The translations under genes were made by a program, and so were the position numbers. Shown here piece after piece: positions 31,401-40,290 of a stretch of 64,000 nt of DNA. This DNA is from Pantoea sp. A4 (GTDB lineage Bacteria > Pseudomonadota > Gammaproteobacteria > Enterobacterales > Enterobacteriaceae): NCBI RefSeq assembly GCF_000295955.2, contig NZ_ALXE01000027.1, positions 62,001-126,000 of the forward strand. Direction: 5' to 3'. Positions within the stretch are counted from its first letter, which is position 1; each line of letters begins with the position of its first letter. The notes under the pieces are model-generated. The model searched no databases. It was not told the DNA's origin and was given only the letters and a program-made list of their open reading frames with translations.

Positions 31401-32992
31401 CCGCTGGCGGTGTAGTCATACGCCACCAGCAGATGCTCTGTGTTATCTTCTACCGTCACCTGACAGACGCGGCTCAGCCGCCCGTGCTGCGCGTGATAGT
31501 AGAGCCGGACGTTAAGCGCTTCGTTATCGCCGCAGATGGCGGACAAGCGCCCGTCCTCACCCCAGTCGAGGTACTGCACGTTGCCGCGCCGGTCGTGGAT
31601 ATCCACCATGCGCCATTCGCCGGGTCTGACGGGGTCAGGCTCGTAGCGCTGGTTCTCCCCGCTGGCGAACTGCAACACCAGTACACCGTTCAGCCCGCAG
31701 CACAGCGTCACGCCGTCGGTGGGAAACTGCACCACATCACCCGGCTGCACCGCGCCCAGCACACACTCCCGCCCGACCGGATCGCGCCAGGTAAGCACCA
31801 GCTTGCCCTGCGCGTCAAACGCCCCCAGCAGGCGGGTTTCCCACGGCAGCATCCAGCCGCGCCCCAGCACGCCCTCCGCCTGATTGAGGCTGTGATAAAC
31901 ACGCTGCCACACCAGCGGCACGCGGTCCTCAAGGGTAAAGTCACACTCTTCTGTGCCCGCCAGCAGCTTGGCCCCGGTGGCGATATTGACCGGATGCGCC
32001 GTCTGCACCGCTCTGGCGGGAAGTTGCGCCATGCCCGCCGCAGCCCGCGCACTGCCCGCCGCGGTATTGAGGGGACAGGGGATCCGTTTAAGCATTCTGC
32101 CTAAGCGCACGCGCAGATAGAGTTTTTGCGCCAGTTCAGACGCCCGCTGAAGCGCCTTACCCCCGGCCAGCGAGCCGATAAACCACGCCAGCGCATTTTT
32201 TCCGCTGCGGATATCGCGCACCACCACCGTGCCGCCGCCGATGCGCACCCGGTGATCTTCCGTCACACTGATTTTCGCCTCACAGGTACTGCGATCGCCG
32301 TGGCGGGCGGCGGGCTGGCCGTTGATAAAGACTTTGGTGGAGCCTTCTGCCAGAAACAGGGGACCGGGTGCGAGGTGCCATTTACTGCACGCAATCTGGT
32401 CCTGCGGAGCCGGAGAGGTGTGCGGCGCAGCGCTGGCCTCCACCGGTTGCACCATGTCCATAAACAGGCGGGTGAAGGCGTTGCCAATATCGGCGTCAGC
32501 CGCGCTGCGCAGGCCATTGCGCATCGCCTCCAGCAGCGGCTGAGGGTGCATGACCACCGCGCTGAGGGTGGCAGCCAGTGCCAGCGCGCGCTGTAAGCCA
32601 CTTTCCTGCGCTTCAGAAGCAGGCAGACTGAGATACGCCGGATCGGCCTTACCTGCCGCGCGCGCCGCCGGTTTGCCGCCAATCATCACATTGGGTGAGC
32701 CGGTGGTGATGACCCCATCAGGCGGCCCCTGCCACCCCAGCATATTCAGCAGGCTGTCCACCGCTTCACCGGCCGCATTCCCCCAGCGACCCGGAAAGCC
32801 CTCCACCGTGGCCCCCACCACCAGCGCCACGCCGATGGCAACGCCAATCCCGCTTGCGACCAGGGCCGTGCCGCCCACATAGACCGCCGCGTAGAGTGCG
32901 CCTTCGGCAATCCCGCCAATCGCATCAGCCAGCAGTGAGGGATGGTGCAGTACATCACCGCTACGTGCGGCAAGCTGGCCGTTATCGGACAT
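28487..32992 (-). CDS. rhs: PAAR/Rhs polymorphic toxin (T6SS-type effector)
   Basis: 1501 residues. A prePAAR motif AARxxDxxxH is at residues 8-17 (AARSGDVLHH). Hydrophobic helices follow (~22-65), then PAAR-like segments (GVITTGSPNVMIGGKPAARA; AEGSTKVFINGQPAARHGD near 215-235). The long YD-repeat shell spans about 320-1400 (many GYDARGRL-type repeats). It ends RFTQPDPIGLAGGINPYQYA, then WIDPLGL where Rhs proteins cleave off the tip. The tip is about 80 residues with HVHYSDGTSSN and WLISHGWTPPE, resembling short tips called polymorphic toxin type 24; activity unknown. ATG 32992 has GGAGTGAAC upstream. A prePAAR Rhs normally needs an Eag chaperone; none is encoded beside it. Confidence 0.9.
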   Translation of the reverse strand: MSDNGQLAARSGDVLHHPSLLADAIGGIAEGALYAAVYVGGTALVASGIGVAIGVALVVGATVEGFPGRWGNAAGEAVDSLLNMLGWQGPPDGVITTGSPNVMIGGKPAARAAGKADPAYLSLPASEAQESGLQRALALAATLSAVVMHPQPLLEAMRNGLRSAADADIGNAFTRLFMDMVQPVEASAAPHTSPAPQDQIACSKWHLAPGPLFLAEGSTKVFINGQPAARHGDRSTCEAKISVTEDHRVRIGGGTVVVRDIRSGKNALAWFIGSLAGGKALQRASELAQKLYLRVRLGRMLKRIPCPLNTAAGSARAAAGMAQLPARAVQTAHPVNIATGAKLLAGTEECDFTLEDRVPLVWQRVYHSLNQAEGVLGRGWMLPWETRLLGAFDAQGKLVLTWRDPVGRECVLGAVQPGDVVQFPTDGVTLCCGLNGVLVLQFASGENQRYEPDPVRPGEWRMVDIHDRRGNVQYLDWGEDGRLSAICGDNEALNVRLYYHAQHGRLSRVCQVTVEDNTEHLLVAYDYTASGELVSVTDADGVVTRRFSWHANGLLATHRYAGGLRIGYDWTETADGTARVCGYQVFDDSQPEARLLEQWHIVVDEAGRSATVSQREGAVTRHDWDAQQRITRYVDPWQQEWHYRWAEHEEQLLATQLPDGGRWQYGYDARGRLEDVTSPEGRTRTTRWHDYWALPMQQVDEQGGVWRCERNGVGDITSMTEASGAVTRYQVNALGDVIRETDTAGNSRDYRYDSCGRLIRSTNCSGNSAWWRYDARGRLTDVSDFGDNLSRAEWSPAGRLNASFTPAHVETRYRYDRSGRYCGEETWLAVSALAYNARDQVVAHTSPSGRITRWQYDDRGNLTTVINPAGERWQLDYDPAGRLSGQQDYAGVRQQRVYDARGRVTEITDLPSADAAQAGMEASPAPWAWVDGVKSGKPVPPASPKWPQEPDMAPRTVRYGYDADDRLVTRDTAEHHTRYRWQQGDVCIQRCAQADLQADAEAVAWQETLWLRYDAAGQLIEESGPQGAWHMERDVLGNLTHLHHPDGGRENFMRYGRGALLHHHVQFGGRITELAAFQRDKLEREVERSMGPLTLRTGYDVEGHIIRRDSEIEERGCDWQPDDRLSGESVITFGQHHQRRYSYSADGDLLHHRSLTDDYFRYDVAGNRVDRADQRVWRNLLTRLGQTTQRFDGFGRVCERRLASGVTQRLFYNSEQQLSRVEFSGDARFSHVEYGYDALGRRSRKVLYRHRPVGKDPIAPEVVTFLWRGMRLAEERSSRHPGQALKYLYHEGSHEPLARVLCEGSGSKIEWYHCALNGQPEMLTDEQGKLIWRGIPLGWGSYGTQIGSYDRDDTLWSHQSLALQGQYVDQETGLHYNLYRYYCPLTARFTQPDPIGLAGGINPYQYAPNALSWIDPLGLNRDKCKPSSPGSMQKEVERGQAPREIERVDRGHIPGQEAHVHYSDGTSSNVSGGVHDAHRGVPNPTKKARKWLISHGWTPPE
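28739..28811 (-). repeat. Rhs core-end direct repeat, copy A
   Basis: The intact copy inside the main rhs gene of the 73-bp segment repeated at 27880-27952. It spans the codons for GLAGGINPYQYAPNALSWID, just before the toxin tip. Confidence 0.85.
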
Positions 32993-33000
32993 TGTTCACT

Positions 33001-33434
33001 CCATGATCTAAAAGTACCGGCCGTCAGCGCCCCTTTCCCCAGTGGAGAAATAATGCAAAACGGGCCGCCTGAATGACGGACAAAGAGAAGCCATCACGCA
33101 GGAATAATTCGCGTGATAATGATTGACGTTTTGAATAACCGGCGCAGATACTGGCAGAATTAAATAACCGCCACCAGTGGCGTTTCCATGAAAAAAAGAT
33201 ATAGCCGTTACGCTAATAAACTCAGGGCAGATAACAAGCTGGCGGGCAGGTAAGCAGGTGTTTACTTATTCACACCAGGACAAGGATTGAAAATATAATT
33301 ACACGTATCGCTAACGCGAAATAACAAAGTTCACCGTGGCGGGAAATTTTTATTGCGAGAACACGCATAAAAAAGCCCAGAGATTTCTCTCCAGGCTCTT
33401 GCTCTATTTAAACGACTCGCAATCAGTGAGCGAG
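33001..33434. other. Intergenic region between rhs and queA
   Basis: 434 bp with no believable gene. It holds the rhs ribosome-binding region at one end and the queA terminator (33369-33396) at the other. No Eag chaperone, VgrG remnant or repeat was seen. Confidence 0.6.
33369..33396 (-). terminator. Intrinsic terminator of queA
   Basis: Minus-strand stem AGCCTGGAGA-GAAA-TCTCTGGGCT (two G-U pairs, GNRA loop) followed by TTTTTT, 39 bp after the queA stop. It uncouples queA from the Rhs island and tgt. Confidence 0.82.
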
Positions 33435-34505
33435 TTATTCACCGACTTTTTCGTCGATAGCCAGCATATTCTTGCTGATGAACATCGCGTCACCATAGCT
33501 GAAGAAGCGATACTCTTTAGCCACGGCTTCCTGATAGGCCGCCATGGTATTTTTATAACCGGCAAACGCCGAAACCAGCATAATCAGGGTCGATTCTGGA
33601 AGGTGGAAGTTAGTGATCAGCGCGTCAATCACCTGATAGCGGTAGCCAGGGTAGATAAAGATCTGCGTGTCATCAAAGAAGGGGGCAATCAGCGCCTGAT
33701 CGGCTGCCTGGGCTGCACTCTCCAGAGAACGCACTGACGTGGTTCCCACGGCAACCACTTTATTACCCCGTGCTTTACACGCCAGCACCGCATCGACCAC
33801 CTCTTGCGGCACTTCTGCATATTCAGAGTGCATGGTGTGATCTTCAATGCTGTCAACGCGTACCGGCTGGAAGGTTCCCGCGCCAACGTGCAAGGTCACA
33901 AACGCCATCTCAACGCCTTTTTCGCGCAGCGCCTGTAACAGCGGTTCGTCAAAATGCAGGCCCGCTGTCGGTGCAGCCACCGCGCCTGGTTTTTCACTGT
34001 AAACGGTCTGATACAACTCGCGGTCGGCTTCTTCATCCGGGCGATCGATGTACGGTGGCAACGGCATATGGCCGACGCTGTTGAGGATATCCAGCACCGC
34101 ACGTTCATCGTCAAAAGCGATTTCAAACAGCGTATCGTGACGGGCGACCATGGTCGCTTTCACGCTTTCATCGTCACCCAGCAGCAGCCCGGCACCCGGC
34201 TTCGGTGCTTTAGACGCACGTACATGGGCCAACACGCGTTTTTCATCCAGCATGCGTTCGACCAGCATTTCGATTTTGCCGCCGCTGGCCTTACGACCAT
34301 AAACACGCGCAGGAATAACCCGCGTGTTGTTGAACACCAGCAGATCGCCAGGATGCAGTTTTTCCAGCACATCAGTGAAGACGCCGTGCGTCAGTTCACC
34401 GCTTGGGCCATCCAGCGACAGCAAGCGGCAGCCACTGCGCTGCGCCTGTGGGTAGTGGGCAATTAACGACTCAGGTAATTCAAAAGCAAAATCGGCAACA
34501 CGCAT
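33435..34505 (-). CDS. queA: S-adenosylmethionine:tRNA ribosyltransferase-isomerase
   Basis: Adds the epoxycyclopentane ring to preQ1 in tRNA, the step after Tgt. 356 residues starting [20 protein letters not shown]. Conserved blocks include [33 protein letters not shown] and [18 protein letters not shown]. Separated from tgt by the Rhs island but intact. Divergent from acpH. Confidence 0.97.
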   Translation of the reverse strand: MRVADFAFELPESLIAHYPQAQRSGCRLLSLDGPSGELTHGVFTDVLEKLHPGDLLVFNNTRVIPARVYGRKASGGKIEMLVERMLDEKRVLAHVRASKAPKPGAGLLLGDDESVKATMVARHDTLFEIAFDDERAVLDILNSVGHMPLPPYIDRPDEEADRELYQTVYSEKPGAVAAPTAGLHFDEPLLQALREKGVEMAFVTLHVGAGTFQPVRVDSIEDHTMHSEYAEVPQEVVDAVLACKARGNKVVAVGTTSVRSLESAAQAADQALIAPFFDDTQIFIYPGYRYQVIDALITNFHLPESTLIMLVSAFAGYKNTMAAYQEAVAKEYRFFSYGDAMFISKNMLAIDEKVGE

Positions 34506-34658
34506 GGCAACAACGAACCAGGTTCAAAAAATAGGCGGCATAGTGTAGCGGAAAACCGGGCAATGCAGAACCATTGGCATGGAACTAACGCAAAAAGAGG
34601 GATTAGCCGCTCAACGATTCCGCACTCAACGTGCTGGCTGGCAAAGGGAACATCAGCC

Positions 34659-34670
34659 TATAATGCGCCA
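34659..34670 (+). promoter_or_regulatory. -10 element touching the acpH start
   Basis: Consensus TATAAT at 34659-34664 lies only five bases before the acpH ATG (34670). A transcript from it would begin at about the start codon, giving a leaderless message. No Shine-Dalgarno sequence precedes the ATG. The -35 region is weak. Confidence 0.55.
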
Positions 34671-35251
34671 TGAACTTTCTTGCTCACCTCCATCTGGCCC
34701 ACCTTGCTGACAGCTCGCTGTTAGGCAATTTATTGGGCGACTTTATTCGTGGCAATCCCCATGACGCGTGGCCTGAAGCGGTTGCTGATGGCATTCTGAT
34801 GCACCGTCGGCTGGACGCCATGACCGATGCGCTGCCTGAAGTCGACGAGGCAAAGCAGCTGTTCCGGGGGCAAACCCGGCGCGTCGCGCCGATCACGCTG
34901 GATGTGGTATGGGATCACTTTCTGGCTCGTCACTGGCAAGAGCTGCATCCCCAGCAGTCGCTGACCGCGTTTGTCGATCTGGCTGAACAGGCCATCGTCC
35001 CCCATCAGGCGGGCACGCCCGAAGGATTTATCGAGCTAAATGCGATCATGTGGCGTCAACGCTGGCTGGAGCACTACGCCACGGCGGATTATCTGGCACC
35101 GGTACTCAACGGCATGGCTCATCGACGCCCTCGCCTCTCCGCCTTGCGTGACTCCTATGACGATTTCATTACAAACTATGCTGCGCTGGAGCAGTTTTTC
35201 TTCCGCTTTTACCCACGTTTGATGCAGTTAGCCCGACAAAAACAGCTGTAA
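34670..35251 (+). CDS. acpH: Acyl-carrier-protein phosphodiesterase
   Basis: Removes 4'-phosphopantetheine from holo-ACP. 193 residues, MNFLAHLHLAHLADSSLLGN through FFFRFYPRLMQLARQ, as E. coli AcpH. HD-type metal residues are in NFLAHLHLA, GDFIRG and MHRRLDAMTD. It is divergent from queA, the conserved arrangement. Its start codon is almost on top of a TATAAT, so a leaderless message is possible. Confidence 0.94.
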   Translation: MNFLAHLHLAHLADSSLLGNLLGDFIRGNPHDAWPEAVADGILMHRRLDAMTDALPEVDEAKQLFRGQTRRVAPITLDVVWDHFLARHWQELHPQQSLTAFVDLAEQAIVPHQAGTPEGFIELNAIMWRQRWLEHYATADYLAPVLNGMAHRRPRLSALRDSYDDFITNYAALEQFFFRFYPRLMQLARQKQL

Positions 35252-35379
35252 ACCCACGCGTAAGGGCTCAAACCACTATAGCCCTTGCCACCGCCCCTCA
35301 AGTCCGGCTTAATAAAATAAATCTTAAGTATTTATCGCTTTTTGTCGCGTTTTAACACCGGAAGAAAGGACGAGGGAAG

Positions 35380-36192
35380 ATGGCCTCTGCTGCACAGAAC
35401 GAAATCGATGTCCGTTATCAATATGCCTGCGAAGTGGCACGCGCGGCGGCCAGTCGCGCATTATCCTGGTATCAGCAACGCCATCAGTTGGTGGTGGAAC
35501 ACAAGCGGGATCTACAGGATGTGGTCAGTGAAGCCGACCGTAATGTAGAGGAGCTGGTAAAAAGCCTGATTGCCGAGCGCTTCCCACAAGATGGTATTTT
35601 GGGTGAGGAGAGTGGCGGTGACATCGAGGGAGCCAGCTTTATCTGGGTTATCGACCCGATTGATGGCACCAGCTGCTTTTTAAATGGCCTGCACAACTGG
35701 TGTGTTTCGCTGGCGGTGTTAAGCCACAATGAACCGCTCATCGGTATCGTATGCGATCCTAACCATCATGAGCTGTTCCACGCCTGCAAAGGTAAAGGTG
35801 CCTGGGTTAACGAAACCCGCATTCAGGCAAGCCCTGCCCAACAGCTGAGCGAAGGTGTTTTGGGCATCAGCCACTCCAGCCGCATGCCGCCGGAGAGCAT
35901 TATGCCGCTGCTTCACGCGCTACTGGCCGAAGGGGGAATGTTCGTACGTACCGGCTCTGGCGCGCTCACCAGCGCCTGGGCCGCAGCTGGGCGGCTCATT
36001 GGCTATTTCGAAGCACATATGTCGCCGTGGGATGGTTTACCCGGCATCGTGCTGATGCGTGAAGCCGGTGGCATTACCAATGATTATCTCGCCAATGATG
36101 GCCTGAAAAATGGCAATCCGGTGCTGTTGGCAAACCGCGCTATTTATGACCAGCTTAAAGCCTTATTGCCTGCGGAATTATTTGTTGAATAA
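35380..36192 (+). CDS. Inositol monophosphatase-family phosphatase
   Basis: 270 residues with the metal-dependent phosphatase signatures: ILGEESGG (Glu-Glu), WVIDPIDGT (Asp...Asp-Gly-Thr, about 89-97) and MSPWDGLPGIVLMREAGG (third Asp). It removes phosphate from a small metabolite; possible substrates include inositol phosphate, PAP or a sugar phosphate. It is not the housekeeping suhB, whose context differs. GAGGGAAG precedes the ATG. It occupies the place of malZ in E. coli synteny and is monocistronic. Confidence 0.85.
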   Translation: MASAAQNEIDVRYQYACEVARAAASRALSWYQQRHQLVVEHKRDLQDVVSEADRNVEELVKSLIAERFPQDGILGEESGGDIEGASFIWVIDPIDGTSCFLNGLHNWCVSLAVLSHNEPLIGIVCDPNHHELFHACKGKGAWVNETRIQASPAQQLSEGVLGISHSSRMPPESIMPLLHALLAEGGMFVRTGSGALTSAWAAAGRLIGYFEAHMSPWDGLPGIVLMREAGGITNDYLANDGLKNGNPVLLANRAIYDQLKALLPAELFVE

Positions 36193-36230
36193 GTCAGGAT
36201 TGGGCCTGACTCACCGCATCAGTATTAAAT

Positions 36231-36266
36231 AAAACCAGGGTCGCTTGCGAGATGCAAATGACCCTG
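36231..36266 (-). terminator. Terminator of the GNAT gene
   Basis: Minus-strand hairpin CAGGGTC...TTGC...GCAA...GACCCTG followed by GTTTTATTTA, 27 bp after the GNAT stop. Confidence 0.6.
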
Positions 36267-36292
36267 AGCGTACGAGAGACCAGCAGGAAATA

Positions 36293-36757
36293 CTACTCAA
36301 GATTCAAAGCATATATTTCCACTCCAGACTCCTGTTCATACCCTACTTTCTTATATAGGCTTTTCGCTGCAAAATTATCCGTCATCGTTTCAAGTACCAG
36401 CGTGCTGGCATTTTGCTTTCTCGCGTACGCTGCGGCGAAACGCATTAATCTCTCTCCCGCTTTCAACTGACGATATCCAGCGCTGACGAATAAGTCATTC
36501 AGGATAAAAATTTTCTTAGCCTGTACAGAAGAAAAAGAAGGGTACATTTGAATGAAGCCAATCACTTTCTCTGCGGCTTTTGCGACAAAAATGATCGACT
36601 CGTTATTGAAAAAACGTTCGCGGATAAAGTGGGATGCGGCACTGACATCCGTTTCCTGCTGATAAAAAATGCGGTAGTCATTGAAGAGCAATGCAACATC
36701 ATCCAAATCGCGCGCATCGAGAACCTCTACGATGAACTCGCATTCATCCCTGGACAT
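36293..36757 (-). CDS. GNAT-family N-acetyltransferase
   Basis: 154 residues with the GNAT fold. The acetyl-CoA site is YRQLKAGERLMRFAAAYARK (R/Q-x-x-G-x-G/A variant), followed by LVLETMTDNFAAKSLYKKVGY, the usual C-terminal half. The substrate is unknown. It lies alone between the phosphatase gene and proY. The last helix-strand (YEQESGVEIYALNLE) is complete, so the gene appears intact. Confidence 0.82.
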   Translation of the reverse strand: MSRDECEFIVEVLDARDLDDVALLFNDYRIFYQQETDVSAASHFIRERFFNNESIIFVAKAAEKVIGFIQMYPSFSSVQAKKIFILNDLFVSAGYRQLKAGERLMRFAAAYARKQNASTLVLETMTDNFAAKSLYKKVGYEQESGVEIYALNLE

Positions 36758-37149
36758 AGCTCACTTCCTCTTAAATTTTAACGTGGGGGTGATTTTGATA
36801 AAAAATAATTGAATACTCTTGCAACAATGGTTATTTCATCGCACCAAAAAAAACCTTCCAATAAAATAAAAAAACCTTCCCGCTTGATTATTTATCCATG
36901 GTGAACGGTGCAATGATAGTAGGATCAATTTATTTATCAGTACAATACTTAAATTTACCACTGCTATTCATTTTTGATATAGCTGGAATACAGATAAAAA
37001 AGGAATGTTTATTTGAAACAATGAATGATTACGTAATATGAGCTTCACGCAATTCTGTTGCAGGGATTGTTTACAGGCGTTTTTTTGCTGAAGGGATAGA
37101 AATTGCTGAAGACAACCGGCCAGCACGCTGACCGGTTGTTAAGACAAGA
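36758..37149. other. AT-rich intergenic region
   Basis: 392 bp without a gene, notably AT-rich (runs of A and T around 36780-37030). It holds the promoter side of the GNAT gene and, at its end, the proY hairpin. No other structure was seen. Confidence 0.6.
37112..37139 (-). terminator. Hairpin after proY
   Basis: ACAACCGG ... CCGGTTGT with a 12-base loop, 11 bp beyond the proY stop. The minus-strand tail (CTTCAGC) is not a good U-tract, so it is a weak terminator candidate. Confidence 0.5.
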
Positions 37150-38502
37150 TTAGTCTGGCTTACGCACGAAGCGATAGCCGATCACCAGGGCAATCACCCA
37201 GGCGAAACCGGCGTACAGTGATACGCGGGTATCCGGGAAATAGCCAATCAGGGCGATGATAAAGCACAGGAACACCACACCTACGCCTGCCGTCCAGCTC
37301 CCGCCTGGCAGCGCGAAGTTAAGCTTCGCGGCAGCTTCTTTACCTATTTTGCGGCGGAAAGCGATCTGCGACAGCAGAATCATGATCCACACCCAAACGG
37401 TGGCGAACGTAGCCAGTGAGGCAATCACCAGGAACACTTTTTCAGGCATCAGGTAGTTGAGATACACCGCAATCAGCAGCGCCGTCATCATCACCACAAC
37501 CGTCACCCACGGTGCACCACGGTCACTGGTATTGGTGAAGATTTTTGGCGCATGGCCCTGCTGTGCCATACCGTGCAGCATACGGCCAACACCAAACACA
37601 TCACTGTTAATGGCCGACAGCGAGGCAGTAATCACCACGAAATTCAGGATGGAAGCGGCTGCTGCAATCCCCAGGTGCTGGAAGGTCATCACAAACGGGC
37701 TACCGTGCGTCCCTACCTGATTCCACGGGTAGATAGACATGATGACAAACAGCGTACCCACATAGAACACCAGGATGCGCCACGGCACTGAGTTGATGGC
37801 ACGTGGAATCGATTTAGCCGGGTCTTTCGCTTCACCCGCGGTGATACCGATAATCTCAATGCCGCCGTAGGCAAACATCACCATCTGCAACGACAGCAGC
37901 ATGCCCACAATGCCATGCGCAAAGAAACCGCCGTTGCTCCACAGATTATGAATGCCGGTTGGCTGACCGCCGTTACCGATGCCCCAAATAATCATGCCTA
38001 AACCCGCAATGATCATAATGACAATGGTCGCGACCTTGAAGAAGGAGAACCAAAATTCCACTTCACCAAACACTTTGACACTCATCAGGTTGATAGCGCC
38101 GATAATCAGCACCACGCTCAACACCCACACCCAGTGCGGGACTTCCGGGAACCAGACGCCCATGTAAATACCGAACGCCGTCACATCGGCAATCGCCACA
38201 ATCAGAATTTCAAAGCAGTAAGTCCAGCCGGTGATATACCCCGCCATTGGGCCGAGATAATCCTGCGCATAGCGAGAAAACGAACTGGCCTGCGGATTGT
38301 TGACTGACATCTCGCCCAGCGCACGCATGATGATATAGGCGATAAGGCCACCGATGATGTAAGCCAGCAGTACGCTCGGGCCAGCCATCTGAATAGCGTC
38401 CGCCGAGCCGTAGAACAGACCGGTGCCGATGGCCGATCCCAGCGCCATAAAACGGATGTGACGAGTGCTCAGTCCGCGTTTGAGCTTGTTGGTTTCTTGC
38501 AT
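37150..38502 (-). CDS. proY: Amino-acid permease ProY
   Basis: Cryptic proline/amino-acid transporter of the APC superfamily, 450 residues, twelve membrane segments. Starts [20 protein letters not shown]; the APC signature [16 protein letters not shown] is at residues ~18-33. ATG 38502 is chosen by comparison with E. coli; the in-frame extension to 38541 runs through the brnQ terminator. It follows brnQ on the same strand as in E. coli, but a terminator lies between. Confidence 0.93.
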   Translation of the reverse strand: MQETNKLKRGLSTRHIRFMALGSAIGTGLFYGSADAIQMAGPSVLLAYIIGGLIAYIIMRALGEMSVNNPQASSFSRYAQDYLGPMAGYITGWTYCFEILIVAIADVTAFGIYMGVWFPEVPHWVWVLSVVLIIGAINLMSVKVFGEVEFWFSFFKVATIVIMIIAGLGMIIWGIGNGGQPTGIHNLWSNGGFFAHGIVGMLLSLQMVMFAYGGIEIIGITAGEAKDPAKSIPRAINSVPWRILVFYVGTLFVIMSIYPWNQVGTHGSPFVMTFQHLGIAAAASILNFVVITASLSAINSDVFGVGRMLHGMAQQGHAPKIFTNTSDRGAPWVTVVVMMTALLIAVYLNYLMPEKVFLVIASLATFATVWVWIMILLSQIAFRRKIGKEAAAKLNFALPGGSWTAGVGVVFLCFIIALIGYFPDTRVSLYAGFAWVIALVIGYRFVRKPD

Positions 38503-38525
38503 AACAACCTGTACCTGTGAAAATG

Positions 38526-38551
38526 AAAAAACCACGGGCAAGCCCGTGGTT
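38526..38551 (-). terminator. Intrinsic terminator of brnQ
   Basis: Minus-strand stem AACCACGGG-CTTG-CCCGTGGTT followed by TTTT, 22 bp after the brnQ stop and just ahead of proY. proY thus depends on readthrough or a promoter close to its start. Confidence 0.82.
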
Positions 38552-38572
38552 GTCGAAGAACGGCGATGTCAC

Positions 38573-39892
38573 TTAGGAGTGAGCAACCACCTGTTCGCGC
38601 CCCTTCACGCGATCAACCACTGCTGCGATCACCAGCATCGCAACAGCCGGTGGCAGCCAGGAAAGTCCCTGATCCGCGAGCGGCAGATGCTGGCTGAAGG
38701 CCGGCAGAGCGTCTTTAAACGCGGTGGTTTTGATGGCATCAACGATACCAAACAGCAGGCTAACCAGCATGGTTGGAGCCACAACACGGCTGCCTTTGTT
38801 CCACCAGTTCAGGGTGAAACTCAATACCACCAACACGATGCATGGCGGATAAATCGCCGTTAACACCGGGATAGAGATCTGGATCAGATGGCTCAGACCG
38901 AGGTTTGATACCACCATTGAGAACAGACCAAGAATAAAGACCAGGGCTTTATACGACAAAGGCAGGTACTGCGCAAAGAATTCTGCACAAGCACAGGTCA
39001 AGCCAACTGCGGTTACCATACAAGCGACGAAGATCAGTGCAGCCAGGAAGAAGCTGCCCATGCCACCGAAGGTGTGCGCAACGTACGCATGCAAGATGGC
39101 TGCACCGTTGGCATTCTGGTCAACCAGGCTGCCGCTGTCCGAGCCCAGCTTGAACAGGCTGAGGTAGACCAGCGTCAGGCCTACACCGGCAATCAGGCCA
39201 GCAAGAATGGTGTAGCGCGTCAGTAAACCGGCGTTTTCCACACCGCGTGAACGGGCGGCGTTAACGATAACAATACCGAACACCATCGCACCCAGGGTGT
39301 CCATGGTGAGATAGCCGTTAACGAAACCGCTGGAGAAGGCCGCGTGTTGATACTCGGTCGTTGCCGCGATTTCGCCACCCGCTGGCCACACCAGTGCCGC
39401 GATGCCCAGTACGGTCAGCGCGACAATTTTCAGTGGCGCAAGGAAATGACCCACGGTATCCAGCAGTTTGCCAGGATACAGCGAGATGCCGATGACCAGT
39501 GCGAAGTAGATCAGGCTATAGATAAACAGCGGTAATGCGCCATCGCCGGTCAGCGGGGCGATGCCCACTTCAAACGAAACGGTCGCGGTACGTGGCGTTG
39601 CAAACAACGGACCAACGGCCAGATAACATGCCGTTGCCAGCAGCAGGCCAGCAGCTTTACCAATCGGTGAACTCAGCGCATCAACGCCCCCACCCACGCG
39701 GGCTAGCGCGATAACGGTCATCACCGGAAGGCCTACAGCAGTGATCAGGAAGCCAATAGCCGCTACCCAAACGTGTTCGCCAGATTGAATACCCACCATC
39801 GGTGGGAAGATGATATTACCTGCGCCAACAAACAGGGCAAAAGTCATAAAGCCCAGCGCGAGGATATCCTTCGAGGTTAAACGATGTGTCAT
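38573..39892 (-). CDS. brnQ: Branched-chain amino acid transporter BrnQ
   Basis: Sodium-coupled (LIVCS family) uptake system for leucine, isoleucine and valine, 439 residues, the same length as in E. coli. Starts [32 protein letters not shown] and [17 protein letters not shown] are family motifs. ATG 39892 is preferred over the in-frame ATG at 39958 by comparison with E. coli. Confidence 0.95.
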   Translation of the reverse strand: MTHRLTSKDILALGFMTFALFVGAGNIIFPPMVGIQSGEHVWVAAIGFLITAVGLPVMTVIALARVGGGVDALSSPIGKAAGLLLATACYLAVGPLFATPRTATVSFEVGIAPLTGDGALPLFIYSLIYFALVIGISLYPGKLLDTVGHFLAPLKIVALTVLGIAALVWPAGGEIAATTEYQHAAFSSGFVNGYLTMDTLGAMVFGIVIVNAARSRGVENAGLLTRYTILAGLIAGVGLTLVYLSLFKLGSDSGSLVDQNANGAAILHAYVAHTFGGMGSFFLAALIFVACMVTAVGLTCACAEFFAQYLPLSYKALVFILGLFSMVVSNLGLSHLIQISIPVLTAIYPPCIVLVVLSFTLNWWNKGSRVVAPTMLVSLLFGIVDAIKTTAFKDALPAFSQHLPLADQGLSWLPPAVAMLVIAAVVDRVKGREQVVAHS

Positions 39893-40290
39893 TAAACTGT
39901 ACTGCCTGTCATTGGTGTTGCGGTGGAAGTTGGTTTCTGCCGTCCCTTTCTGCGTCACGACAACGGGTTAGCATGTGATGCCAGAGCATTATGCTTACGG
40001 TTGTGGAGTAACACAGGTGATATGAGCTGATTTTATTCTGTTCACAGAGGGATTAATCGACAACGGCGCTAAGTAAAACGTTTATAGCGAAGAAAGGCAA
40101 GACGGGATCGAAAAAGCAGTATGATCTACTGGAAATACCCAACCGACCAGCTTAAGTGTTTAGTTTAGCGCGAATGAGCATCAGATGATGTGCTTATTAT
40201 TTCTCCAACAGGCAAGAAATATCAGCAGCAATGGGGAAATACATGCACAAAAGGCGCGATTTACGCGCCTGTGTGCACAAGTTTACAGCT
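39893..40290. other. Intergenic region upstream of brnQ
   Basis: 398 bp with no convincing gene; a plus-strand ORF at 40190 is an antisense shadow of the methyltransferase. It contains the brnQ promoter region and the terminator of the MetE-type gene at 40246-40270. Confidence 0.55.
40246..40270 (-). terminator. Terminator of the MetE-type gene
   Basis: Minus-strand stem AGGCGCG-TAAAT-CGCGCCT followed by TTTGTG, about 20 bp after the stop. Flanking TGCACA/TGTGCA can extend the hairpin. Confidence 0.7.

Larger units (their letters stand above)
27000..33365 (-). other. Rhs polymorphic-toxin island between tgt and queA
   Basis: About 6.4 kb separate tgt from queA, which are adjacent in E. coli. 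Everything inside belongs to an Rhs system: main rhs gene, cognate immunity gene, a duplicated 73-bp core end, a decayed displaced toxin tip with an immunity gene, and a small unidentified plus-strand ORF. Base composition is split: the rhs core is GC-rich while tips and immunity genes are AT-rich, the usual mosaic of Rhs loci. No integrase, transposase or att-like repeat was recognised at the edges. Confidence 0.8.

Noticed and set aside
33336-33737. Plus-strand ORF between rhs and queA that could be a missing chaperone
   Set aside because: Most of it is antisense to queA and it shows no DUF1795-like pattern.
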